51,007 nt of DNA from positions 58,473 to 109,479 of the forward strand of contig NZ_DKLM01000083.1 in assembly GCF_002455975.1 (NCBI RefSeq). Direction: 5' to 3'. Below the pieces are notes generated by a model that saw only the letters and a program-made list of their open reading frames with translations, had not been told where the DNA came from and did not search any database. How positions within the stretch are numbered: position 1 is the first letter of the stretch; every line of letters starts with the position of its first letter. The translations under genes and the position numbers were made by a program. The stretch comes from Clostridium sp. UBA6640. GTDB lineage: Bacteria > Bacillota > Clostridia > Clostridiales > Clostridiaceae. Positions 1 through 8,443 of the stretch are shown here, piece by piece.

Positions 1-298
1 CCCACGTACTTTTATTATCCATAGAAAAATCATTTGTATTATCAGTCCACCATAGACTTTCTAGGGGCATTACTCCATAATCTATCTTTAAATCACTATT
101 TTTAATCATAAATTTTATAGTATAGGACAGACTGAATAATGCCTCAACTGCCTCCTTGTATTCCCTTGATGTATTTGGATCCCCACAGCCATTTACCATT
201 AAATATTTAAGCTTTGGCATTTCTAAAATTGATACTTTCTTCGCAGGCTGACTATAGAACTCCTTAAATACTTTTTTATAATCAAACTTATTTATCAT
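1..298 (-). CDS. GyrI-like small-molecule-binding domain protein (C-terminus outside window)
   Basis: The minus-strand frame starts at the ATG at 298 and runs off the left edge of the window with no stop, so only about 99 N-terminal residues are visible. It reads MINKFDYKKVFKEFYS, then phrases such as CGDPNTS, EALFSLSYTIKF, IDYGVMPLE and SLWW. These are typical of stand-alone GyrI-like proteins, a SOUL/GyrI fold that binds or hydrolyses small hydrophobic compounds. An AGGAGGA ribosome binding site lies 5 bases upstream (304-310) and overlaps the stop codon of the preceding gene, so the two form an operon. The family call comes from remembered sequence similarity; the ligand is unknown. Confidence 0.75.
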   Translation of the reverse strand, partial: MINKFDYKKVFKEFYSQPAKKVSILEMPKLKYLMVNGCGDPNTSREYKEAVEALFSLSYTIKFMIKNSDLKIDYGVMPLESLWWTDNTNDFSMDNKSTW

Positions 299-309
299 TA
301 TTATCCTCC

Positions 310-843
310 TTAAAACTCAATCTTAAAAACACACTTATCTGATCCCTCTAAAATGGTGTGAAGCTTTGTAACTTTTACTGTTTTATTAAATACTGAGCTA
401 AATAATTTTTCAAACCATCCTGCAGAGCAATTACAATATGAAGGTGGCATGTCTTCCACATTTTTAGCCATTCCACAATAGCACTTATTATAAATTCCAA
501 TTATATTTCCATTATCTATGTGAAGTTCTCCACCACCTATATGTTTTTCATTCATTAAATCTAAAAACTTTTCAACATTTTCAGCTCTTTCAAATAATTT
601 TTTTGCTTCATTGATTGTTCTATTTGAAATGCATAAATGTCCACAGGGTTTCATTACTTTTTCTACTATATTTTCTCCGATATTATTTTCAATATCATTT
701 AATATACTTTTAACATATTTTGCTTGCTTAGTAGGTGATGATTTTAAAGGTAATTCACCATATGCCTCCACTATATTTTTGTAGGTATCTTCCCCTGCAT
801 TTAATTTAATGCTATTAAGAATACGTTCCCACTTACTAGACAT
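310..843 (-). CDS. Cysteine-rich DUF6144-like conserved protein
   Basis: A protein of 177 residues with a helical N-terminal half and a cysteine-rich C-terminal half. It carries a CGHLC motif near residue 67, CYCGM near 121 and YCNCSAGWFEKLF near 137. The end resembles the V4R/vinyl-reductase-like module of the family annotated DUF6144 or L-2-amino-thiazoline-4-carboxylic acid hydrolase-like. The clustered cysteines suggest metal binding or redox chemistry, but this is inference. A good ribosome binding site (GGGGGAAAAATT before ATG) supports the start. It is the first gene of an operon with the GyrI-like gene, whose RBS overlaps its stop. A palindromic candidate operator lies about 60 bases upstream. 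Confidence 0.6.
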   Translation of the reverse strand: MSSKWERILNSIKLNAGEDTYKNIVEAYGELPLKSSPTKQAKYVKSILNDIENNIGENIVEKVMKPCGHLCISNRTINEAKKLFERAENVEKFLDLMNEKHIGGGELHIDNGNIIGIYNKCYCGMAKNVEDMPPSYCNCSAGWFEKLFSSVFNKTVKVTKLHTILEGSDKCVFKIEF

Positions 844-903
844 AATTTTTCCCCCTTATCCATTAAGATATTTATATATGTTCTTTAATTATAAATAATC
901 TTA

Positions 904-923
904 TATGACGTCATCATGTCATA
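904..923. promoter_or_regulatory. Candidate operator (TATGAC-N8-GTCATA) upstream of the cysteine-rich protein operon
   Basis: An inverted repeat TATGAC/GTCATA with 8 bases between the arms, containing the perfect 10-bp palindrome ATGACGTCAT, sits in the promoter region of the leftmost operon. The rest of the 295-bp intergenic stretch (844-1138) holds one more imperfect inverted repeat (CCTTTGTGAA at 972-981 with TTCACCCAAAGG at 998-1009). It has no T-run, so it is not a clear terminator. No regulator can be assigned. Confidence 0.3.
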
Positions 924-1138
924 TTTAAAAAATTATTAATTAAAATATATTCAAAAAGTAACTAAAATCCACCTTTGTGAAATTTAAAGTACTACTGTTC
1001 ACCCAAAGGCAGATTTGTTTAATTTTTCATATATCTTCTTCTCTATGTATTAATTAATATTGAACTACACAGAAACTGTAAATAAGTTTCTATAAATTCA
1101 TTTGCAGTTTTTTCTTTTGGTGATATCTAAAATAATAA

Positions 1139-1726
1139 CTATAAAATAAGTACAAGTTGCTTCTTATAATCTTCTTTTAGAATGCTATATATCTCCAAAT
1201 CAACTATGCCCTTGCCAGACCATAAAGTAGCCTGTCTTAGTAATCCTTCTTTTATAAATCCATTCTTTAAAAGTACTTTCTTTGAGGCTTCATTTTCTGG
1301 CATGACTTCTGCTTGGATTCTATTAATATTAACTTCCTCAAATAAAAATTTTATTAATATTCTAAGAGCTTCAGATGCAATACTATTTCCCCAATATGCT
1401 TCTGATAAAAAATATCCTATTGTTACCATATCTACCTTTGGTTTAAAATCCATGGCTTCAATGATTCCAACTAATATATCGCCCTGATTTTTTAAAAATA
1501 TACCCCATTTAATTCTATCTTTCTTATTATAATCTCTTTCAAAATGAGTAATCATATTACTTATAGTTTTAATATTCTTCTTTGGTATAATTCCACAATA
1601 TTTAAATACCTTTTCGTTGCTGTAAATTGTATATAATTCTTCTAGATTACTGGCCTCAATCTTTTTTAATACTAAATTTTCCGATTCCAAAACTGGAAAT
1701 TCATTAAAAACTATTTCGATATTCAT
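1139..1726 (-). CDS. GNAT acetyltransferase, RimJ/RimL-like
   Basis: About 195 residues, the usual length of RimJ/RimL-type GNATs, which transfer acetyl from acetyl-CoA to a protein or small-molecule amine. Visible family features are LVLKKIEASNLEELY at the N-terminus, GYFLSEAYWGNSIASEALR (the acetyl-CoA loop region, near residues 105-123) and NRIQAEVMPENEASKKVLLKNGF (near 138-160). I place the start at the ATG at 1726 because AGGTG lies six bases upstream; a GTG at 1735 would extend it by three codons. It is monocistronic with no functional context. The substrate cannot be predicted. Confidence 0.85.
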   Translation of the reverse strand: MNIEIVFNEFPVLESENLVLKKIEASNLEELYTIYSNEKVFKYCGIIPKKNIKTISNMITHFERDYNKKDRIKWGIFLKNQGDILVGIIEAMDFKPKVDMVTIGYFLSEAYWGNSIASEALRILIKFLFEEVNINRIQAEVMPENEASKKVLLKNGFIKEGLLRQATLWSGKGIVDLEIYSILKEDYKKQLVLIL

Positions 1727-1772
1727 CTTATTCACCTGCCCTATCTATAAAATAAATTTAAAAGTAAAATTT

Positions 1773-1871
1773 CTACTTAATAAGTATGTATATTTTTATA
1801 TTTATATTATTTTGAAATGTTGATTTTATTTCTTTTAAAGTTTCCTTAAGCATATATTTATTCTTTATCAT
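1773..1871 (-). CDS. Possible 32-residue small peptide with a strong RBS
   Basis: A short minus-strand ORF (MIKNKYMLKETLKEIKST..., 32 residues) preceded by AGAGGTG seven bases before the ATG. It is lysine- and isoleucine-rich with an amphipathic start and a hydrophobic end. I do not recognise it. The only support is the ribosome binding site and correct spacing. It sits 46 bases upstream of the GNAT gene on the same strand and could be a leader peptide or chance. Confidence 0.25.
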   Translation of the reverse strand: MIKNKYMLKETLKEIKSTFQNNINIKIYILIK

Positions 1872-1998
1872 AATTATCACCTCTTTAACAAAATTATCCA
1901 TATAGACATTATATGATAATACTGATTTTAAAACAAATTCCTATTTTAAATTTTATGTGGTACTATTAAATAAAATAGATTTTTGGGGGATATTACAT

Positions 1999-2232
1999 AT
2001 GAATTTAAATTATGGCAATATAAATAATTATGGATTAGTGTATTGTGATGGCGAATTTTATGAAGATTTTTATTTATATATAATTGACCTAAATAATAAA
2101 GAACTTAACAATCTTCAATCTTATCAAATAAATATTATTAATAACGAAATTTGGTTCGTTTCTTATGAAGATAGCCAGAATAAATTATATAAAATGAATT
2201 TAGATGGTAGCAACCTAGCTCTTATTGAATAA
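1999..2232 (+). CDS. Small DUF5050-like protein, probably a fragment of a beta-propeller protein
   Basis: About 77 residues from the ATG at 1999, which is preceded by TGGGGGA at good spacing; an upstream in-frame ATG at 1957 has no RBS. The end, NEIWFVSYEDSQNKLYKMNLDGSNL, is the blade signature (YKMNLDG) of clostridial DUF5050/LRP-beta-propeller proteins, which normally have several such blades. With a single blade this is either a remnant or an independent small protein. It ends just before a bidirectional terminator shared with the convergent xpt operon. Confidence 0.5.
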   Translation: MNLNYGNINNYGLVYCDGEFYEDFYLYIIDLNNKELNNLQSYQINIINNEIWFVSYEDSQNKLYKMNLDGSNLALIE

Positions 2233-2256
2233 AACAATTGTTTCTTATAAAAAATA

Positions 2257-2297
2257 AAGCTATATCATTGATTTTACTCAAGATATAGCTTATTTTC
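2257..2297. terminator. Bidirectional intrinsic terminator between the DUF5050-like gene and xpt
   Basis: The arms AAGCTATATC (2257-2266) and GATATAGCTT (2282-2291) are perfectly complementary. T-rich runs follow on both strands: TATTTTCTAT on plus, TATTTTTTAT on minus. It can serve both convergent transcription units. Confidence 0.7.
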
Positions 2298-2345
2298 TAT
2301 ATGTAATAGCCCCCAAATTTTTCTAAGTCATTTTGTAAATTTGTT

Positions 2346-2921
2346 TTATTCTTCTACAAATTCAATTAAATCCTTATCTAATTTCTTAATTCTAGCAAGA
2401 GAATAAACATCGTATCCTTTTTCTATTAGCATGTCTCTTCCTGGTTGAAAGGATTTTTCTATAACTACTCCTATTCCACCAACCTTAGCTCCACTAGCTT
2501 CAACTAACCTCGCTGCACCTAAAGCAACTTCTCCATTTGCTAGAAAGTCATCTATTATAAGTATGTTATCATTCTCATTTATGTACTTCTTAGAAAGTGT
2601 TAATTCATAATCTAGTCCTTTAGTAAAAGAATGAACTGTAGTTTGATAAACTTCACCTTTTAAGATTTTAGAAGTTTGCTTTTTTAAAGTTACCATCTGT
2701 AAATCCATCTGCATAGCAGCCATCACTGCTGGTGCAATACCTGAACTTTCTATAGTAAACACCTTAGTTATTCCCTTATCTTTAAAATAGTTTTTAAAAT
2801 AAGTTCCTATCTCATACATAAGTTTTGGATCTACACCATGATTTAAAAATGAATCCACTTTTAAAACAGTGCTATTTAATGCCATACCTTCTTCTAGTAT
2901 TTTCTTATGCAGCTTTTCCAT
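2346..2921 (-). CDS. xpt: Xanthine phosphoribosyltransferase
   Basis: 191 residues, the standard length for Xpt, which converts xanthine and PRPP into XMP for purine salvage in the cytoplasm. Family hallmarks are the N-terminal MEKLHKKILEEGMAL and VDSFLNHGVDP, and the PRPP-binding loop ILIIDDFLANGE (residues 120-131). The start codon lies inside the 3' end of the upstream permease gene (17-bp overlap), as expected for a translationally coupled pbuX-xpt pair. The operon is led by a guanine-family riboswitch and intrinsic terminator, so control is by purine-dependent attenuation. I see nothing unusual in the protein. Confidence 0.95.
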   Translation of the reverse strand: MEKLHKKILEEGMALNSTVLKVDSFLNHGVDPKLMYEIGTYFKNYFKDKGITKVFTIESSGIAPAVMAAMQMDLQMVTLKKQTSKILKGEVYQTTVHSFTKGLDYELTLSKKYINENDNILIIDDFLANGEVALGAARLVEASGAKVGGIGVVIEKSFQPGRDMLIEKGYDVYSLARIKKLDKDLIEFVEE

Positions 2922-4251
2922 CTACAGCACTTCCTTCATTCATTTTCTCTTCCCTTAATATTTTATTTAAAATAAGCGCCACAATTGTACCGGTTGATAT
3001 TCCTGATGAAAAAATCATCTTTACTGCTTCTGGCAATTGAGCAATAAACTCTGGGCGGAAAGTAACCCCTAATCCTAATCCTATTGATGTTGCTATTATC
3101 AATAAATTTCTATTATTTATTTCAACTCTACTTAAAGTCTTAATTCCTGCTGCAGCTATGGTACCAAACATAACTATTCCAACACCGCCAAGTACTGGCT
3201 GTGGCATAATATTAATTAACGCTGCAAACTTTGGGAAAAATCCTAATGCTACTAAAAGTACTCCTGCCATTGTAGCTACTGAACGGCTTGCATTTCTTGT
3301 CAATGGAATTAATCCAACATTTTGGCTGAAAACTGTATTTGGGAAAGCACCAACAACTCCTGCCAATGAGCTACCAATAGCATCTGCTAATACACCTCGT
3401 CCAATAATTTTCTCATCAGCTTTAACCTTTGAAACTTCACAAATAGACACTAGACATCCAACACTTCCTATAGTTGCAACAAAATAAGCTGGAATAAAAG
3501 GTAATACATATTTCAAATTAAAATCTACACCATATTCAAATATGTTAGGTAGTGCAAACCAGCTTGCTTCTTTTACTAAAGTAAAATCTACCATATTTAA
3601 TGGAATACATATAATATAACCTATAACCATTCCTATTAATATTGATGCACTGCTCACTATAGCATTACCATATCTGTTTAAGAGTAAAGTTATAAACATT
3701 ACAAACATAGCTATTGAAACATTAATTAAACTTCCATAATCAGCAGCACCTACTCCACCTGCTGCCCAATCAACAGATACTGGTAATAATGTTAAGCCTA
3801 TTAAACATACTACTGTTCCTGTAACTAGTGGTGGAAATAGTTTCATTAGTGGTTTAATAAAATAACTTAAAATAATTTCTACTATGGCTCCCAAAATAGT
3901 TGCTCCAATTATAGCCGGTAGTCCTGCAACTGATCCAATAGCAATTGCTGGAGCAACAAAGGTAAAATCAGTTCCCATTATGCAAGGCATTTTTGACCCT
4001 ACAGGACCTATTCCCTTAGATTGTATTATTGTAGCTATACCAGCTGCTAAAATAGATGCACTTAAAATTGCAGTAGCAACTGCTCCATCAAATCCTAATG
4101 CACTTGATATTACTAAAGGTACTGCTATAATTCCTCCAAAGGCAGCAAATATATTTTGAAGTCCTAATAATATTTGCGTACTTATGCTAGGAGTATCATC
4201 AATTCCATAAAGCAACTCATCATTACAAAGATTTTGCATATTTTCTTCCAC
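2905..4251 (-). CDS. pbuX: Xanthine permease, NCS2 (nucleobase:cation symporter-2) family
   Basis: 448 residues and highly hydrophobic with about a dozen membrane spans, as in NCS2 purine permeases. Recognisable segments are ILLGLQNIFAAFGGIIAVPL near residue 27, GTDFTFVAPAIAIG near 92, VGSVGCLVSICEVSKV near 258 and NVGLIPLTRNASRSVA near 310, where the family signature lies. It imports xanthine for the Xpt reaction encoded immediately downstream, overlapping by 17 bp. The start is GTG at 4251, ten bases after AGGGGG; the next in-frame ATG (codon 5) is too far from that RBS. The leader carries a purine riboswitch. Confidence 0.95.
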   Translation of the reverse strand: MEENMQNLCNDELLYGIDDTPSISTQILLGLQNIFAAFGGIIAVPLVISSALGFDGAVATAILSASILAAGIATIIQSKGIGPVGSKMPCIMGTDFTFVAPAIAIGSVAGLPAIIGATILGAIVEIILSYFIKPLMKLFPPLVTGTVVCLIGLTLLPVSVDWAAGGVGAADYGSLINVSIAMFVMFITLLLNRYGNAIVSSASILIGMVIGYIICIPLNMVDFTLVKEASWFALPNIFEYGVDFNLKYVLPFIPAYFVATIGSVGCLVSICEVSKVKADEKIIGRGVLADAIGSSLAGVVGAFPNTVFSQNVGLIPLTRNASRSVATMAGVLLVALGFFPKFAALINIMPQPVLGGVGIVMFGTIAAAGIKTLSRVEINNRNLLIIATSIGLGLGVTFRPEFIAQLPEAVKMIFSSGISTGTIVALILNKILREEKMNEGSAVDGKAA

Positions 4252-4380
4252 TGTTGTAATCCCCCTAAAAATATATTTATCATATGTTCTCGTACATCTA
4301 TGTATCTTTCACAAAATAATATTGAAAATTATGTCATAGAATATTTAATAATTTTTTTAAAATTTCTCATTATATTTAGG

Positions 4381-4416
4381 GAAAAATAAAAACACCTCAA
4401 ATACATATTTGAGGTG
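4381..4416 (-). terminator. Riboswitch-controlled terminator in the pbuX leader
   Basis: On the minus strand the arms CACCTCAAA and TTTGAGGTG flank a 6-base centre and are followed by TTTTTATTTTTC. The hairpin lies between the aptamer (4464-4532) and the GTG start of pbuX, the expected place for the expression platform of an OFF-switch. Confidence 0.85.
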
Positions 4417-4463
4417 CGTCAATTTTAATAATAGAAATCAATATCTTTACTAAAACAACTCAA

Positions 4464-4532
4464 CCCCGTAGTCTGCTAATTTTCGGTTAGCAGGTAGAAA
4501 CTTTCGGACCTTATTTCCGATGATATACGAGA
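4464..4532 (-). ncRNA. Purine riboswitch aptamer (guanine-type C74, variant J1/2)
   Basis: Read on the minus strand: P1 is CTCGTA paired with TACGGG. P2 is TCGGA/TCCGA with loop AATAAGG. The J2/3 core is AGTTTCTACC. P3 is CTGCTAA/TTAGCAG with loop CCGAAAA. The GG and CC of the two loops that make the kissing contact are kept. The base that pairs with the ligand is C (GACTAC), which marks guanine- or xanthine-type rather than adenine-type ligands. J1/2 reads UAUCA where the consensus is UAAUC, at unchanged total length. It controls pbuX-xpt. Confidence 0.85.
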
Positions 4533-4552
4533 ATATTTTATGATATAAAGAG

Positions 4553-4558
4553 ATTATA
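4553..4558 (-). promoter_or_regulatory. Extended -10 of the pbuX-xpt promoter
   Basis: The minus strand reads TGCTATAAT about 20 bases upstream of the aptamer: a consensus -10 with the TGn extension. The corresponding -35 is poor (TATACT at 17 bp), which fits an extended -10 promoter. Confidence 0.5.
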
Positions 4559-4629
4559 GCATAGAATAATGCTTTAGTATATTATTAAATTAAACTATTA
4601 TTAGAATTAATTACAATAGTATTAATTTT

Positions 4630-5745
4630 TTATTTTTTAGCTAAAGACTTAACTTCTAAATCCTTTAAATCTGTTAATATGCCAATAAATTCTTTACACT
4701 CTCTGATTGGATCAAAAACTGAATCTTCAAGTATTTTAAAAATATTTTCATATAAGTTCATTGTTAATGGTTTTTCTTTACGTTCAATTTCATTAAAGCA
4801 CCAAATATTATTTAGATTTCCAAAGTCATTAACATCATCTTTCTTTATGCAGTCTACCATTATTTTTAAGGTTTCTATAGCTTTACTATTTTTATTAGCT
4901 TGTAAGTATGTTCTTGCCAAATAAAAATATTCCATCCATAATTTTAAAGTCCCATCTCCATCAGGGGATAATACTTTTTTAAAATCTATTGCTAGCTTAT
5001 GATATCTTTCTACCATATCAAAATCTTTTTCATATCTTCCATATGAAGTGGCCAAATTCATACAAATAAGAGGTATCTCATAAATATATTTATGTAATTT
5101 GCTTTGAAGCAAGTTTCTAGCTTCTTTAAATTTATTTTGTTTAATATATATGGTTGCAAGTATATCATTGGGATCACATTGGCTTTTATGGATTTTATTT
5201 AAAGAATCTATTGCCTTATCATCTTCATCAACTTGTGAATACAAGGCACCCAATGCAAATAATGCACATTCTACAAGCTCAGTATCTGTACAATTTGACG
5301 CTACATCTTCAAATAATTTAATAATATATGTCAGCATATCCATAGTTTTTTCTTCATCATTAGCTTTCCATGAATAAGCAAAAAATAAATGAGCTATTTT
5401 ATCTTTTAAATAATAACTACTTGGATATTCTAAAATATAGTTTTTACTTTTTTCAATAGCTAAATCAAAATTGTCTGCACTATTAAAAAGCTTCTCACAT
5501 TCACTAAAGATTTTTTTAACTTCTTCATCGGATAGTTCAATTTCAAAGTTTAATAATTTATCTATAGTTACATTAAAAAACTTTGCTAATACTGGTAACA
5601 GCGTTATATCCGGATATGAAACCCCATTTTCCCATTTTGAAACAGCAGCCATAGAAACTCCTATAAAATTAGCTAGTTGCTCTTGCGTAATAGCTCTTCC
5701 TTTTCTTAATTTACATATCACTTCACCAATTTGTAATCTTTCCAT
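4630..5745 (-). CDS. XRE-family transcriptional regulator with C-terminal TPR-like helical domain
   Basis: About 371 residues. An N-terminal helix-turn-helix of the Cro/CI type (residues about 5-60: ICKLRKGRAITQEQLANFIGVS, then AVSKWENGVSYPDITLLPVLAKFF) is followed by about 300 residues of helical hairpins resembling tetratricopeptide repeats (ALGALYSQVDEDDKAIDSL, IYIKQNKFKEARNLL, YFYLARTYLQANKNSKAIETL). Such proteins are DNA-binding regulators whose TPR part senses a peptide or partner. I take the ATG at 5745 as the start because GGAG lies ten bases upstream; the ATG at 5760 overlaps that RBS. No small signalling peptide gene is evident next to it. Confidence 0.85.
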   Translation of the reverse strand: MERLQIGEVICKLRKGRAITQEQLANFIGVSMAAVSKWENGVSYPDITLLPVLAKFFNVTIDKLLNFEIELSDEEVKKIFSECEKLFNSADNFDLAIEKSKNYILEYPSSYYLKDKIAHLFFAYSWKANDEEKTMDMLTYIIKLFEDVASNCTDTELVECALFALGALYSQVDEDDKAIDSLNKIHKSQCDPNDILATIYIKQNKFKEARNLLQSKLHKYIYEIPLICMNLATSYGRYEKDFDMVERYHKLAIDFKKVLSPDGDGTLKLWMEYFYLARTYLQANKNSKAIETLKIMVDCIKKDDVNDFGNLNNIWCFNEIERKEKPLTMNLYENIFKILEDSVFDPIRECKEFIGILTDLKDLEVKSLAKK

Positions 5746-5890
5746 ATTCATACGCTCCATTAAATGTATTATAAGATCTTATCTATTAAGTATACATTGC
5801 AGCATTTAAAATACCAATGGATGTGTAGTTGAATATAATAAATAAAACTTAACTACAGGTTAAGTTCTATTTAGGATGAAATTTATTTTT

Positions 5891-5923
5891 AAAAAACTCC
5901 ACAGATTATTGTTGTGGAGTTTT
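5891..5923. terminator. Bidirectional terminator after the PEP-utilizing gene
   Basis: Arms ACTCCACA and TGTGGAGT with an A-run on the left and T-run on the right, so it works in either direction. On the minus strand it follows the stop of the PEP-synthase-like gene (5982) and ends in TTTTTT. A second inverted repeat, ACTTAAC/GTTAAGT, lies at about 5848-5866 in the otherwise empty 220-bp gap. Confidence 0.75.
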
Positions 5924-5981
5924 AACCTTTTATCAAAATTAAAATAGCGTATCAGTTAAATTTCAATTAGGAAAATTTATA

Positions 5982-8423
5982 TTATGCATTCTCTTTTCTA
6001 TTCCTAATAACTATTTCTCCCTTAATACCATCAAGTTCTACCTCATCACTATTATTTAATATTTTACATGCATTTTCTACATTATATATACATGGAATAT
6101 TAACTTCTCTTAATATAATTCCCAAATGCTCAAAAGGTGAGCCCTGTTCTACTATTACACCTTTTACTTTATCTAATACAGGAAAAATATCCCCACAACG
6201 GGTATAAGGTATTACTAATATACAATCTTCATTAATTAAATTAGGTATACCTAAACATACTTTTCCTATAACTTTTTTCCTTAGGCCTGGAATGCCTTTT
6301 AATATAGAATTAGTACCCTCATCTAAAGCTACCTCTTTATTATCAAAATCTTTCTGTGAAGTAGGCTCTTTTCCTATATATTCAGGTGGTAATAGTTGTT
6401 TTTGTTTCTCATATATATTCTTTCTCTCTTCTATTACATGGACAAAATTTGAGTTGTATAGCAACCCTGACTTAATTTCATCTAATTTTAAGAAGTATAT
6501 ATCTTCTTTATCAACTATTAGATTATTGTCTTTCAATATTTTTGAAGCAGATGATATGGCTAAACTTAAATATACATTAGATTTTCGTTCAAAATAACAA
6601 TGATGATTATCTCTTGATAGGTAAGATTTTTCTGCTAACATGAGCTTTTTTAAGAAATCTTCTTTTTCATCTTCAGCTAATTTTTCTAAAAATAAGTTTT
6701 TAACCAATTGTTTATTTTGCTGACTTTTATTAATGGACTCTATATAAGTACTTGAATCTACTCCAAGATATCCTCTAACATAATTTAATACCGTTGAAGG
6801 CTTTTCCATTATAGATGGTTCTATTCGTGTGCTTATTGTATTGCAATCAAGCTGTAACATGCCATACTCTTTTACATAATCATCCATTAACACTAAAATT
6901 TCCTTAGCTTCAGGAATAATTTTCAGGTGCTCATATATAATTTCATCGTATCTAACTTCATCAAATAGCTTTTTAACTTTATCCTTTGAGTTAATAATTG
7001 AAGCCATTAATATGTAATACTCTCTTTCTCTAGCCAATAAACTTTTCTCAAATACTAAATCATAAAAATCCTCTTGACTTAAATCTTTAATAATCTCCCT
7101 GCAGTAGCCTTCAAATTCTTTTACATATTCGCATCCATAAGCAGCTTTCCAATGATTTTTAGCAGTAAAATTCATATATTCTAAACTTTTATCTAAAAAT
7201 TTACTTACTTCTCTAGGCAAAATATCATCTCTTACATAGGAATCAAGTGAACTTGTTAATTTCAACATTTTAGGCAAAAAAATATCTTCAAAAATATTTT
7301 TTTCACATTTAGTTAATTCATCTACTTCATATTTAAATAAACTTCTTTTCTCCTCTGCATTACTTACTTCTTTATCTCTATAATATGAATACCCATTTTG
7401 TAGAATAATAACAGGATACCCAAATTCATGACCTACAGAATATGCATTCTCTTTAAACCCACAAACTTCATGTTCCATTAGTTCGCACATTAATGGAAAA
7501 AAAGGCTTATCATCTTCAAGAAACCAAGTATATTTTTCATCCTCTGGGTTACTCCAGTTTATGGGAAATTCTTTTATTCTAAAAGTAGTAATAGGCCTTA
7601 CTTGAAGTACATATAATTCTCCTTCAGTTATAGTCCATTCAACATCTACTTTTTCTTTCATAAATTTTTCTATATTTAAAGTAGTTTCATATAAATTTTC
7701 TATATATTCTAAAGGCAATATATTAGTATTTTCCGGTATTTTTTTCTCTACTATTGAACCATCTTTTTTTCTTATAGAATACAAACTAGAAGGTATTTTT
7801 CCACTTACAAAATCATCACATATACTATTTACTGCATTGATATGCATAAAATTTTCATTCATATCTATTGTCTCTACAGAAAAGTTTACTCCTGAATAAT
7901 CACCGACTATAAATTCTTGTACTATTATTCCCATCTTTAAAAGCTCAATTTTAAGGTTATTTTTTATAATGTAAGCTAATACCTCATTAGTGAAAGCTGA
8001 TAAATAACACTTTTTTATAGCCATTCTTACATCTTCAAAGGAATTTAATTCTATAAATGACTCAAACATTCCAGCCATGCTGTGCATCTTACTATCTTCA
8101 CACAATGAAGAAGATCGAACTACGTATTTTGCATTTAGTTTATTTTTACTAATATTATTAAATAATTCTTCTAATTTATTTTCTATATTTATTGGGAAAT
8201 TTCCCTTAAGTATAAGTTGTGATATTTTATCGTTATTAGCTAAACATTGCTCCATTTGAAAGGGAATGTTATTATATCTTAAATATTCAATGAATACCTC
8301 ATTAGATATCGCAAAACCTTCTGGCACTTTAAATTTATTATTTTTTAGTTCTCCTAAAACACATGCTTTTTGTCCATATTTTTCATTGTCACTTAATGAT
8401 AGCTTTTCTAATAACTTAAACAT
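5982..8423 (-). CDS. PEP synthase-like phosphotransferase (PPDK ATP-grasp plus PEP-utilizing mobile domain), substrate unknown
   Basis: About 813 residues. The N-terminal ATP-grasp (about 1-285) shows the dikinase motifs YVVRSSSLCEDS, GMFESF, VQEFIVGDYSGVNFS and VEWTITEGELYVLQVRPIT. The C-terminal swivelling domain (about 735-810) shows VIVEQGSPFEHLGIILRE and IPCIYN; the histidine of FEHLGII occupies the place of the phospho-histidine in TSHAAI. The middle (about 290-730) has no motif I recognise. This order (ATP domain, substrate domain, His domain) is that of rifampin phosphotransferase and related PEP-synthase-like kinases, so it probably phosphorylates a small molecule. The ATG at 8423 has AAAGGAG at 9 bp; the upstream in-frame ATG overlaps the previous gene. 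Co-operonic with the TIM-barrel gene, 20 bp apart. Confidence 0.75.
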   Translation of the reverse strand: MFKLLEKLSLSDNEKYGQKACVLGELKNNKFKVPEGFAISNEVFIEYLRYNNIPFQMEQCLANNDKISQLILKGNFPINIENKLEELFNNISKNKLNAKYVVRSSSLCEDSKMHSMAGMFESFIELNSFEDVRMAIKKCYLSAFTNEVLAYIIKNNLKIELLKMGIIVQEFIVGDYSGVNFSVETIDMNENFMHINAVNSICDDFVSGKIPSSLYSIRKKDGSIVEKKIPENTNILPLEYIENLYETTLNIEKFMKEKVDVEWTITEGELYVLQVRPITTFRIKEFPINWSNPEDEKYTWFLEDDKPFFPLMCELMEHEVCGFKENAYSVGHEFGYPVIILQNGYSYYRDKEVSNAEEKRSLFKYEVDELTKCEKNIFEDIFLPKMLKLTSSLDSYVRDDILPREVSKFLDKSLEYMNFTAKNHWKAAYGCEYVKEFEGYCREIIKDLSQEDFYDLVFEKSLLAREREYYILMASIINSKDKVKKLFDEVRYDEIIYEHLKIIPEAKEILVLMDDYVKEYGMLQLDCNTISTRIEPSIMEKPSTVLNYVRGYLGVDSSTYIESINKSQQNKQLVKNLFLEKLAEDEKEDFLKKLMLAEKSYLSRDNHHCYFERKSNVYLSLAISSASKILKDNNLIVDKEDIYFLKLDEIKSGLLYNSNFVHVIEERKNIYEKQKQLLPPEYIGKEPTSQKDFDNKEVALDEGTNSILKGIPGLRKKVIGKVCLGIPNLINEDCILVIPYTRCGDIFPVLDKVKGVIVEQGSPFEHLGIILREVNIPCIYNVENACKILNNSDEVELDGIKGEIVIRNRKENA

Positions 8424-8443
8424 TTTATCACTCCTTTTCAATA

